From Planctomycetaceae bacterium (GTDB lineage Bacteria > Planctomycetota > Planctomycetia > Pirellulales > Pirellulaceae), in NCBI GenBank assembly GCA_012965455.1, contig DTSG01000222.1, positions 1 to 12,687 of the forward strand: a DNA stretch of 12,687 nt, in the 5' to 3' direction. The notes beneath the pieces were generated by a model. It did no database searches. It was not told the DNA's origin and saw nothing but the letters and a program-made list of their open reading frames with translations. Positions 1 through 6,374 of the stretch are shown here, one piece after another; position 1 is the first letter of the stretch, and every line of letters begins with the position of its first letter. Position numbers and translations under genes: made by a program.

Positions 1-216
1 GTTTCCGCAATCAAGAGTTTGCTATCGAGAGCTCGAGTTAACTTACGTGAAATTCTTGTTCCCTATATGAATGACGGAATGCTACCGGAATCAGTCAATG
101 ATGTACTGCAAGAACCGACTCCAGATGTGGCAGGAAGCGGAGGCACAGAAATTGATGTGCACCAAGACGATCATCCAGACCAGGACGAAGCGGAAATGGA
201 AGGAGGCATGCAATGA
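1..216 (+). CDS. ECF-type RNA polymerase sigma factor, C-terminal end (partial)
   Basis: Open reading frame that enters from the left edge with no start in the window. The first residues, VSAIKSLLSRARVNLREIL, match the end of the sigma-70 region 4 helix-turn-helix seen in ECF sigma factors (the 'AVKSLLSRARxNLRxxL' pattern), the part that contacts the -35 element. After it comes a tail of about 48 residues rich in Asp and Glu with no recognisable fold. The stop overlaps the start of the next gene (ATGA), and that gene looks like a membrane anti-sigma factor, which fits a sigma/anti-sigma pair. The sigma identity rests on only about 20 conserved residues plus context, so the subgroup cannot be assigned. 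Confidence 0.8.
   Translation, partial: VSAIKSLLSRARVNLREILVPYMNDGMLPESVNDVLQEPTPDVAGSGGTEIDVHQDDHPDQDEAEMEGGMQ
201..206 (+). promoter_or_regulatory. Shine-Dalgarno of the anti-sigma gene
   Basis: AGGAGG lies 6 bases upstream of the ATG at 213, inside the end of the sigma gene. It supports this start and the ATGA coupling. Confidence 0.7.
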
Positions 217-764
217 GTGACGATGAGCTTGGAAACGAAACAGTCGAATTACAATTAGACGATTCAACGGGTCAAGAAGGTCAGGTTGATCAAGAGAGTC
301 AACAAATTGTTGCCTATCTTGATGGTGAGCTTGATTCCGCAACGAATGCCGAAATCGAAAAACGCTTGGCCGATGACGCTGAATTTGCATTGCGGTTGCA
401 ACAACTACAACGGGCCTGGGAATTGTTAGATGATTTACCGCAGGCAAAAAGCAACATTGATTTTACTCGCAGCACAGTTGAGTTGATTGCAGTTTCCGCT
501 GAAGACGATTTACAAGCGACTAAGAATCTGTTAACGCAAAAGAAGATTCAATCATGGTTGCTTCGAAGTGGGCTGATTAGCCTAGCGATTTTTTTAGGCT
601 GGTTTATTGGTGATTGGTATTTTGGACGAGCACAACGTCAATTGTTGCGAGATTTGCCAGTGATTCATCAATTAGATGAATATCGTTTGACCGAAGACTT
701 AGAGTTTCTAAAGCAACTTCAGGATGCTGGGTTGTTTGATGAGGAGCCGAACATTGAAGAATAA
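213..764 (+). CDS. Membrane anti-sigma factor, zinc-motif-free
   Basis: Protein of 183 residues. Residues 30-75 (QQIVAYLDGELDSATNAEIE and the following helix ending in WELLDDLP) resemble the N-terminal anti-sigma domain common in planctomycete ECF operons: a 'YLDGEL' turn followed by helices. The usual HxxxCxxC zinc ligands are absent. A single hydrophobic segment at about 118-137 predicts one inner-membrane span, leaving an extracytoplasmic tail of about 45 residues. The inferred role is to hold the upstream sigma factor at the membrane until a signal releases it. The ATG overlaps the sigma stop by 4 bases and has AGGAGG at 201-206 ahead of it, so translation is probably coupled. Confidence 0.75.
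   Translation: MSDDELGNETVELQLDDSTGQEGQVDQESQQIVAYLDGELDSATNAEIEKRLADDAEFALRLQQLQRAWELLDDLPQAKSNIDFTRSTVELIAVSAEDDLQATKNLLTQKKIQSWLLRSGLISLAIFLGWFIGDWYFGRAQRQLLRDLPVIHQLDEYRLTEDLEFLKQLQDAGLFDEEPNIEE
741..746 (+). promoter_or_regulatory. Shine-Dalgarno that selects a TTG start
   Basis: GAGGAG lies 7 bases upstream of TTG 754. ATG codons at 724 and 739 in the same frame have no such site and would place extra residues before an otherwise clean signal peptide, so the TTG is the best start. Confidence 0.6.
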
Positions 765-1743
765 AACAAGTAATCTACGTTGGTCGGTAATTGCAGTGAT
801 GGTGCTAGTGGTTATGGTTCCGTTGCAGCCGGTTTGGAGCCAGTTGAGCCAAAGTGCGCCCAAGAGTTTTCAGGAATTATCTCAATGGCCTGCTCGAGAG
901 CGAGCGAAGCTACAGCAAAAACAGACGCGATTTGAGCAACTTGGAGAAAGCGAGAAGCACGATCTGCGGCAGTTCCATCAGACATTACAAAAAGATCCCG
1001 CGCGAGATCAGTTGACTCAGATTATGCGTTCCTACACGCAGTGGTTGCTGGCGCTACCGACGGTTGAGCGGCGGCGAATTATTAGTTTGCCACGAGAAGA
1101 ACGATTTGTGGAAGTTGAGAAGCTTGTTAGCGAGCAAAAAGCAAGTCGTTTTAAAGAACTGTTGAATTCACGACTCGATTTCGACGACTTAAGCGTTGTC
1201 GCCGACTGGATGAATGCCTGGATAAAGACAGAGAAAGTAAATGTATCCAAATTGGCGTTGGAAGTTACTGAGACCTTAAGCGAGGATATTCAACAACGCC
1301 TTGCATCGATTCCAGATTTGGCCGTCCGTTTGCGGATGACTATTTTTGCTTCGCTAGAAAAAATCGAGATGCAAAAATGGACGGAGATGTTTCCTCAATG
1401 GCAACAGAATACAGATCAATTATTGTCCACAATATCACCCAGTGCTCGCGAGATTTACGAAGAAGCCCAAGGTGAAAGAGAACAGTTGCAATTGGTCATG
1501 CGATGGGCCTATAACGCTTTTCTGGCAAAACGTTTTAATTGGATGAATGTTGATGATCGCGAGTTGGTCAAATTTTATCAAGAAGAATTGAGTGCCAAGG
1601 ATCGCGATATGGTGGACCGCCTACCTGCTGAGCAATATAAAGCAGCGCTGCGGCGACTTTATTTCCGCTACAATCGGCAGCCACGGTTTTTTGAAATGAA
1701 CTTTGGCAATGGTCCCCCGGCGGGACGGCTACCGATTCCGTAA
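754..1743 (+). CDS. Secreted helical protein, DUF3106-like, third gene of the sigma operon
   Basis: Protein of 329 residues from TTG 754. Residues 1-29 form a signal peptide (basic KNK...R start, hydrophobic VIAVMVLVVMVPL core, probable cleavage after VWS). The mature part is almost wholly predicted helix, rich in charged residues and Gln, with spaced 'LPxxER' and 'F..L...E...LRxF' units (for example LPTVERRRIISLPREERF) that recall DUF3106-type proteins. The C-terminal stretch is basic and aromatic (RRLYFRYNRQPRFFEMNFGN). Its start overlaps the end of the anti-sigma gene by 11 bases, so it is the last gene of that operon. It may be an extracytoplasmic partner or sensor for the anti-sigma factor, but no function is established from sequence. 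ATG 739 is an alternative start. Confidence 0.7.
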   Translation: MKNKTSNLRWSVIAVMVLVVMVPLQPVWSQLSQSAPKSFQELSQWPARERAKLQQKQTRFEQLGESEKHDLRQFHQTLQKDPARDQLTQIMRSYTQWLLALPTVERRRIISLPREERFVEVEKLVSEQKASRFKELLNSRLDFDDLSVVADWMNAWIKTEKVNVSKLALEVTETLSEDIQQRLASIPDLAVRLRMTIFASLEKIEMQKWTEMFPQWQQNTDQLLSTISPSAREIYEEAQGEREQLQLVMRWAYNAFLAKRFNWMNVDDRELVKFYQEELSAKDRDMVDRLPAEQYKAALRRLYFRYNRQPRFFEMNFGNGPPAGRLPIP

Positions 1744-1895
1744 AACGATCGGTAATATCACCACCTACCTGCGCTTGGTAATCCACCGTAGGCGGAGTGA
1801 ACTTCTTGCGAGAATTAATATGAATGCGCAAATTGGGCAAGCTTCGATAATCCCCCCACCGATATCCAGAGAATGCGAATACGTATATATCACAT

Positions 1896-1924
1896 CACCT
1901 GTGAAATATCGAGATATTTAGGTG
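1896..1924 (+). repeat. Imperfect inverted repeat / hairpin
   Basis: CACCT, a 3-base bulge, then AAATATC, a 2-base centre (GA), GATATTT and AGGTG. The inner 7-base arms are perfect and the outer 5-base arms also pair. An overlapping TCACA-N5-TGTGA inverted repeat sits at 1890-1904. There is no T run after it, so it looks more like an operator or RNA element than a terminator. Confidence 0.5.
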
Positions 1925-1952
1925 GAAGTTGGCTTTGCAGTGGGCATTAGTG

Positions 1953-1982
1953 TTGTCAGGGAGCCGTGAATATTCTTATTCT
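1953..1982 (+). promoter_or_regulatory. Weak sigma-70-like promoter candidate for the isomerase gene
   Basis: TTGTCA (5 of 6 matches to the -35 consensus), an 18-base spacer, then TATTCT (4 of 6 matches to -10). It would give a leader of about 85 bases before TTG 2074. A second -35-like TTGACT at 1995 has no good -10 partner. Pattern match only. Confidence 0.3.
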
Positions 1983-2060
1983 AAGGTGAATAGATTGACT
2001 TTAATAACCCAACACCGCAGATGGTGCGCATACGTCATTGTAGGCAGTGCATCACAGCAT

Positions 2061-2065
2061 AGGAG
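2061..2065 (+). promoter_or_regulatory. Shine-Dalgarno that selects a TTG start
   Basis: AGGAG lies 8 bases upstream of TTG 2074. The in-frame ATG at 2047 precedes this site and would add residues absent from the usual short N terminus of this family. Confidence 0.55.
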
Positions 2066-2073
2066 CGACGATT

Positions 2074-2823
2074 TTGTTAGTTGCAGCGACCACATCATGT
2101 TTCCCAGACTTGACACTAGACGAGTCCCTCGAGAGATTAGTGGATCTTGAGTTCACAGCAGTTGAAATAGCGATCAATGAATTGGATAATCAAATCAAGC
2201 CGTCAGAGATTCTTGCAGATGTGGAAAATGCATATGATCGCTGCCGAAAATCCCATCGTTTAGACGTGGTCAACTATTGCGTGGGGATTACTGCCACGGG
2301 TGACGAACATTATCAGCAGTTTGCCGCTATCTGTGAGTTGGCTCGGATTACCAAAGTTGTCTCTATCACAGTCCCATCCGCTGAATTGGGCACTCCGTTT
2401 AACGAAGAAGTAGAACATCTGCAGCGACTTGTGGCGTTAGCGCATAAGGAAGGTGTGCAAGTCAATATTCGCAATCAAAGTGATTGTCTTGCAGCAGATC
2501 CCGATACGATTACCGTCCTCTGCGATAACGTCGACAACCTCGGGTTGGCTTTCGACCCGAGTGTATACGTATGTGGTTCTGAAGTTGGTAAAGACCCCGA
2601 AAAGCTAATCAAATACATTCGACATTTGTATTTGCGTGATAGCAGCCCCGATAATTATCAGGTGCGAGTAGGTCAGGGGACGGTGGATTACGGTCAACTT
2701 GTACATACCTTAAATAAGCTGCAATACCGCCGAGCAATGAGCGTGGACATCGTGCCCCAAGAAGGCATTGAACATTCTGCCGAAATGCGAAAAATGCGAT
2801 TGCTGTTGGAAAGCTTGCTGTAG
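2074..2823 (+). CDS. Sugar phosphate isomerase/epimerase-like TIM barrel (xylose isomerase-like / AP endonuclease 2 fold)
   Basis: Protein of 249 residues from TTG 2074. Visible family marks are the opening strand MLVAATTSCFPDL, LEFTAVEIAI (Glu31, a likely metal ligand), LAFDPSVYVCG (Asp161), YIRHLYLRDSS (His184 and Asp189 near the barrel mouth), VRVGQGTVDYG (198-207), and a final strand MSVDIVP where Asp225 may stand in for the usual Glu ligand. These fit the PF01261 superfamily, whose members use divalent metals to isomerise or epimerise sugars, but the substrate cannot be read from sequence. No signal peptide is seen, so it is probably cytoplasmic. The next gene is a mutarotase, so sugar metabolism is a reasonable theme, though the 183-base gap and separate promoter argue against one operon. 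Confidence 0.75.
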   Translation: MLVAATTSCFPDLTLDESLERLVDLEFTAVEIAINELDNQIKPSEILADVENAYDRCRKSHRLDVVNYCVGITATGDEHYQQFAAICELARITKVVSITVPSAELGTPFNEEVEHLQRLVALAHKEGVQVNIRNQSDCLAADPDTITVLCDNVDNLGLAFDPSVYVCGSEVGKDPEKLIKYIRHLYLRDSSPDNYQVRVGQGTVDYGQLVHTLNKLQYRRAMSVDIVPQEGIEHSAEMRKMRLLLESLL

Positions 2824-2931
2824 ACACAGTCGCTTCTGAATAGCAACGACCCGTCGCTGTGAGCCGTTGTCAGAAAACCTCTGCTTGAGAGTGAGGTCGG
2901 CTACATTTATTGGACGATCCAATCTGATGGA

Positions 2932-2960
2932 TTGATTTTATGCCGCTGTTGTCTGATAAT
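2932..2960 (+). promoter_or_regulatory. Sigma-70-like promoter of the mutarotase gene
   Basis: TTGATT, a 17-base spacer, then GATAAT (5 of 6 matches to the -10 consensus). Predicted transcription start is near 2967, about 40 bases before the chosen start codon. It also argues against a translation start at 2932, which would lie inside the promoter. Confidence 0.45.
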
Positions 2961-3006
2961 GAAATATGTAATAGATAGTCGTTTATTTTGGTTTCGAGGC
3001 AGTATG

Positions 3007-4140
3007 ATGGTTTTATTTTCTAAACGAATTAATGCAGTGGTATTATTTGCTTTTATTGGAGGGGTCGCATTATTTACGATGCCAGCAGCAGGCAGTAATC
3101 TTGACGTGTCGGTAGATGATTGGGGAGCGACTCCAGAGGGTCATGAGATCCAACTTTATACCCTAAGTAACAAACAAGGCATGACCGTGCAGGTTACGAA
3201 TTATGGTGCGACTGTTGTCTCGGTAAAAACTGCTGACCGCAACGGTAAGATCGCCAACATTAACGTGGGATTTGATTCGCTAGACGGTTACCTGTTAAGT
3301 CACCCCTATTTCGGTGCAACGGTAGGTCGTTATTGTAATCGTATTGCCAATGGCAAGTTCTCAATCAACGGCACCGAATATACTCTGGCTCAAAACAATG
3401 GCGACCATCACCTACATGGTGGAGAAAAAGGATATAACCGTGTGGTTTGGTCTGCGCGAGTCGTAAGACGCCTCGGTGGTATTGGTGTCGAATTTAGTTA
3501 TGAAAGTGTTGATGGAGAAGAAGGTTATCCCGGTAACGTTTCGGTCACAGCAACGTATGTCCTAACAAACCGCAACGAGTTAGTAGTTGACCTGCAAGCA
3601 GAAACGGATCAGCTCACGCATGTGAATTTAACGAACCACAATTATTGGAATCTGAGCGGTGTGGGGAGTGGAAAAATTCATGACCATGTCCTGCAAATTG
3701 AAGCAGATCATTCCTTGGCCGTAGATGCAGGACTGATTCCAACGGGTGCATTACTTGAGGTGGAAGGGACGCCGTTGGATTTTCGCACTGCTCGTGCGAT
3801 GGGAGCACAAATTGAGAAGAACGATTTAGATCCCAATGGATATGACCACTGCTTTGTTCTCAACAGTAAGGGTCGGCGTCAAACGCTGGCGGCAGCCGTC
3901 ACGGACCCTGCATCGGGCCGTGTAATGAAGATATTCACCGATCAGCCGAGTTTACAGTTTTACACAGGTAATTTCCTTAGTGGTAGTGAAGCAGACGGCG
4001 GCAATGAATACCAAACTGCTTTTTGTCTGGAAACACAGCATTTCCCGAACTCTCCCAATAACGATGCTTTTCCAAGCACTTTGCTGCACCCAGGCAACCG
4101 ATATCGCCATGTGACAGTGCATGCTTTCAGTGCTGAATAA
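3007..4140 (+). CDS. galM: Aldose 1-epimerase (galactose mutarotase), exported
   Basis: Protein of 377 residues that interconverts alpha and beta anomers of aldoses such as galactose. The family motifs appear in order: NYGATVVSV, GRYCNRIANGKF, HHLHGG (His137, substrate binding), LTNHNYWNL (His211, the general acid by alignment to characterised GalM), YDHCFVL (Asp280) and FCLETQHFPNSPN (Glu342, the general base). All expected catalytic residues are present. Residues 1-29 form a signal peptide (SKR, then a hydrophobic stretch ending MPAAGS), so the enzyme should act outside the cytoplasm, perhaps on sugars released from polysaccharides. GAGG at 2996-2999 sits 7 bases before ATG 3007. ATG 3004 is an equally possible start. 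Confidence 0.92.
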   Translation: MVLFSKRINAVVLFAFIGGVALFTMPAAGSNLDVSVDDWGATPEGHEIQLYTLSNKQGMTVQVTNYGATVVSVKTADRNGKIANINVGFDSLDGYLLSHPYFGATVGRYCNRIANGKFSINGTEYTLAQNNGDHHLHGGEKGYNRVVWSARVVRRLGGIGVEFSYESVDGEEGYPGNVSVTATYVLTNRNELVVDLQAETDQLTHVNLTNHNYWNLSGVGSGKIHDHVLQIEADHSLAVDAGLIPTGALLEVEGTPLDFRTARAMGAQIEKNDLDPNGYDHCFVLNSKGRRQTLAAAVTDPASGRVMKIFTDQPSLQFYTGNFLSGSEADGGNEYQTAFCLETQHFPNSPNNDAFPSTLLHPGNRYRHVTVHAFSAE

Positions 4141-4186
4141 TTTCCCAGCGTTTGATAATCAACCCAGATTTTTTCCAATTGATCTG

Positions 4187-4214
4187 TTATAAGTGTACGG
4201 ATGTACATTATACT
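4187..4214 (+). promoter_or_regulatory. Candidate lexA promoter
   Basis: TATACT at 4209-4214 is a good -10 element (5 of 6 matches). TTATAA at 4187-4192 is a weak -35 with 16-base spacing. The predicted start near 4221 gives a leader of about 83 bases. The candidate LexA box lies between the two elements, the usual arrangement for an autorepressed lexA. Confidence 0.5.
4195..4206 (+). promoter_or_regulatory. Candidate LexA box (GTAC-N4-GTAC)
   Basis: GTAC GGAT GTAC, embedded in AAGTGTACGGATGTACATT (4191-4209). The two half-sites are 8 bases apart, the same spacing as GAAC-N4-GTTC boxes of Gram-positive bacteria, and the sequence is close to the cyanobacterial-type box RGTACNNNDGTWCB. It overlaps the spacer of the lexA promoter. 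The match to known LexA box architecture is visible; binding is inferred. Confidence 0.5.
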
Positions 4215-4239
4215 GTCGATAAGCATTACAACACGGATA

Positions 4240-4265
4240 AGAGAAGAGTTATACAACTTTTCTCT
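4240..4265 (+). promoter_or_regulatory. Stable hairpin in the lexA 5' leader
   Basis: AGAGAAGAGTT and AACTTTTCTCT pair over 11 positions (ten Watson-Crick, one G-U) around an ATAC loop. It starts about 19 bases after the predicted transcription start and ends 22 bases before the lexA Shine-Dalgarno. No T run follows, so it is not a standard intrinsic terminator. It could stabilise the mRNA or act in control; this is inference. Confidence 0.55.
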
Positions 4266-4287
4266 GCTTACGCTGTTAGTTCTTACT

Positions 4288-4295
4288 GGAAAGGA
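4288..4295 (+). promoter_or_regulatory. Shine-Dalgarno of lexA
   Basis: GGAAAGGA lies 8 bases upstream of GTG 4304 and supports the GTG start. Confidence 0.55.
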
Positions 4296-4303
4296 ATCTC
4301 CCT

Positions 4304-4906
4304 GTGGCGCCTACAGATGCATTAACTCAACGACAATTATCAATATATGAATTTATTCGTGACAATATTTTGTACCGTGGATATGGTCCGACGGTTCGTG
4401 AGATTGCCACTGAATTCGGTATTAAATCTCCCAATGGGGTGGTAGGGCATTTAAATGCGATTGAGAAGAAGGGATTGATTGTTCGCGATAAAAAGAAATC
4501 TCGCGCGATAGAGCTGACGGCAGAAGCACTCGAAGAAGAACGTGGATTGCCATTGGTCGGAACGGTTGCTGCTGGCATGACGAATCTGGCTTTCGAGCAG
4601 GATGACCGAGTGGACTTTGGTGGCATGTTCTCTAGTGATGACCAATTTGTATTGGAAGTAAACGGGGATTCAATGATCGAAGCCCACATTGCCGACGGTG
4701 ACTATGTCGTTATTAAACGTCAATCAAACGCCAGCCCAGGCGAGATTGTAGTTGCCCAAACTGATGAAGGTGAAGCCACGCTGAAATATTGGTTTCCAGA
4801 GTCGAATCGAATTCGATTGCAACCGGCTAATAGAGATATGGAACCGATCTATCTGAAGAATGCAAGTGTTTTAGGGGTTGTCGTTGGTGTTGTCAGGCAG
4901 GTTTGA
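4304..4906 (+). CDS. lexA: LexA, SOS-response repressor
   Basis: Protein of 200 residues, the usual LexA length, from GTG 4304. Residues 1-70 form the winged helix-turn-helix DNA-binding domain (GYGPTVREIATEFGI, then the recognition-helix region KSPNGVVGHLNAIEKKGLI). The C-terminal S24-type self-cleavage domain has the VAAGM cleavage site (Ala90-Gly91), the catalytic Ser123 in NGDSMIEAHIADGDYVVIK, and the catalytic Lys161 in EATLKYWF. It should repress DNA-damage genes and cleave itself when RecA is active. It stands alone, has its own promoter and candidate operator, and converges on the response regulator gene with a 37-base gap. Confidence 0.96.
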   Translation: MAPTDALTQRQLSIYEFIRDNILYRGYGPTVREIATEFGIKSPNGVVGHLNAIEKKGLIVRDKKKSRAIELTAEALEEERGLPLVGTVAAGMTNLAFEQDDRVDFGGMFSSDDQFVLEVNGDSMIEAHIADGDYVVIKRQSNASPGEIVVAQTDEGEATLKYWFPESNRIRLQPANRDMEPIYLKNASVLGVVVGVVRQV

Positions 4907-4943
4907 TAACGGGGCTTGGACACCAATCGGCTCGTAAAGACCA

Positions 4944-6374
4944 TCACCCTGTTCGGTCTAATCGGTTATTGAGTTTGTTGTAGAGTGTTTTCAGAGAGAC
5001 GCCAAGTTCTTTGGCCGCGTCGGGTTTGTGGTTATTGTGTCGTTCAAGTGCGGCATAAATCGCTTGTAGCTCCAATTCACGCAAGCTCAGTGGTGGTAGT
5101 GCTTGCGTATTCGCTACGGTGGCAGTCACATCATGCACCGCCGCGTCGCTTGTTGGCGCATGAAAGCGAGATGGTAGGTGTGCTAGCGTAATTGGCAGTT
5201 TGTCACAGAGAATGGTTGCGTGTTCCACGACATTGGCGAGTTCGCGGACGTTACCTTTCCAAGTTGCTTGACGTAAGGCACCGAGCGTCGCGGAGTCAAA
5301 TATCTGTTCGGGCTCGAGTTGTTTTCTATGGTGGGTACGGCAATAGAGATGGGCCGCTAACAATGGAATATCCTCGGTTCGCTGTCGCAGCGGGGGTAAC
5401 GATATTTCAAAAGGGTTAATCCTAAACAACAAGTCTTCCCGGAACTCACCCTGTTCCACCATTTGTTCCAGATCACAGTGTGTCGAACAGATCACCCGTA
5501 CATCGACGATAAAAGACTGGTTATCGCCGACTCGTCGGATTTCCCCACTCTCAAGAACCCGCAATAAAATAGCCTGTGTGTTCTTAGGCAACTCACCGAT
5601 TTCATCGAGCAGTAACGTTCCATGGTTGGCAACTTCAAACAACCCACTACGTTGCTTATCGGCGCCCGTAAAGGCTCCTTTACAATGACCGAATAATTCA
5701 CTTTCGATCAAATTTTCAGGTAACGCCCCGCAATTTACCGCAACAAAGGGATGTTCGTGACGATTACTGCGTTGATGCACGGCACGAGCCACAAGTTCTT
5801 TACCGGTACCCGTTTCTCCCCGCACTAGAACGGTTGAGTGTGTGCTGGCAACGCGATCAATCAGTTTTTCGACATGCTCCATTTTCGAGCTTTGACTAAT
5901 AATGGGCGAACTACCGACCACTCGATCGAGCTGATGTTTGGCTGCTTGATATTGGCGAGCTAATTGATTCTTATCGCTAATTTTTTTCAGCAGCGACTTC
6001 AATTCAATCAATTTGCAAGGTTTCGTGAGGTAATCAAAAGCCCCCTGTCGAAGGGCCGCAACGGCTGTTTCTAACGAGGATTTTCCCGTAAGTATGATAG
6101 CATCAATATCTTCAGATACTTCTCGAGCATACGTGAGCAATTCGATACCTGACATGCCTGGCATATCAAGATCGGTTATCAAACAATCGTATCGATCTTG
6201 TTCAAGCGCAGCGACGGCTGTTTCCCCATCAGGGCACACGGTAACCGTATGGCCCATGCGTGGTAGCTCGATACCGAACAATTCCTGTAGGAATTCTTCA
6301 TCATCAACAAACAGGATGTGCAAGCCTTTAGGCGACTTGGTGTCCTCGTTCATCATGTCCATAGCTTCTTTCAT
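4944..6374 (-). CDS. NtrC-family sigma-54-dependent response regulator
   Basis: Protein of 476 residues with all three standard domains. The receiver (about 18-132) has acidic pocket Asp24/Asp25, phospho-acceptor Asp68 in ITDLDMPG, Thr96 and Lys118. The AAA+ domain (about 152-385) has Walker A GETGTGKE (186-193), the sigma-54 contact loop GAFTGA (233-238), Walker B LLLDEIGELP (254-263), REDLLFRIN (312-320) and GNVREL (374-379). A Fis-type helix-turn-helix follows (about 430-470, PDAAKELGVSLKTLYNKL). It should activate sigma-54 promoters once phosphorylated, most likely by the kinase encoded just upstream. Its start overlaps the kinase gene by 47 bases as given. In-frame ATGs at 6362, 6356 and 6353 are alternatives, with a weak AAGAAG upstream of 6356. 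No target promoter was seen here. Confidence 0.93.
   Translation of the reverse strand: MKEAMDMMNEDTKSPKGLHILFVDDEEFLQELFGIELPRMGHTVTVCPDGETAVAALEQDRYDCLITDLDMPGMSGIELLTYAREVSEDIDAIILTGKSSLETAVAALRQGAFDYLTKPCKLIELKSLLKKISDKNQLARQYQAAKHQLDRVVGSSPIISQSSKMEHVEKLIDRVASTHSTVLVRGETGTGKELVARAVHQRSNRHEHPFVAVNCGALPENLIESELFGHCKGAFTGADKQRSGLFEVANHGTLLLDEIGELPKNTQAILLRVLESGEIRRVGDNQSFIVDVRVICSTHCDLEQMVEQGEFREDLLFRINPFEISLPPLRQRTEDIPLLAAHLYCRTHHRKQLEPEQIFDSATLGALRQATWKGNVRELANVVEHATILCDKLPITLAHLPSRFHAPTSDAAVHDVTATVANTQALPPLSLRELELQAIYAALERHNNHKPDAAKELGVSLKTLYNKLNNRLDRTG

Larger units (their letters stand above)
1744..2073 (+). other. Intergenic region between the sigma operon and the isomerase gene
   Basis: About 330 bases with no convincing gene. 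Short reading frames cross it, but they lack ribosome sites and protein-like composition, and no tRNA-like fold or T-rich terminator is visible. It holds an imperfect inverted repeat (1761-1768 with 1788-1795, one mismatch), a stronger hairpin at 1896-1924, and a weak promoter candidate at 1953-1982. A small RNA or a leader is possible but unproven. Confidence 0.5.

Noticed and set aside
1746..2073. tRNA or rRNA fragment in the gene-poor gap
   Set aside because: Neither strand shows a T-loop GGTTCGA-like motif or a cloverleaf arrangement.
1703..2150. Short + strand reading frames across the gap before the isomerase gene
   Set aside because: They overlap real gene ends, lack ribosome sites and have no protein-like pattern.
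4938..4959. Bidirectional terminator between lexA and the response regulator (AGACC-N12-GGTCT)
   Set aside because: The stem is only 5 bases, has a 12-base loop and no T run, so it is too weak to call.
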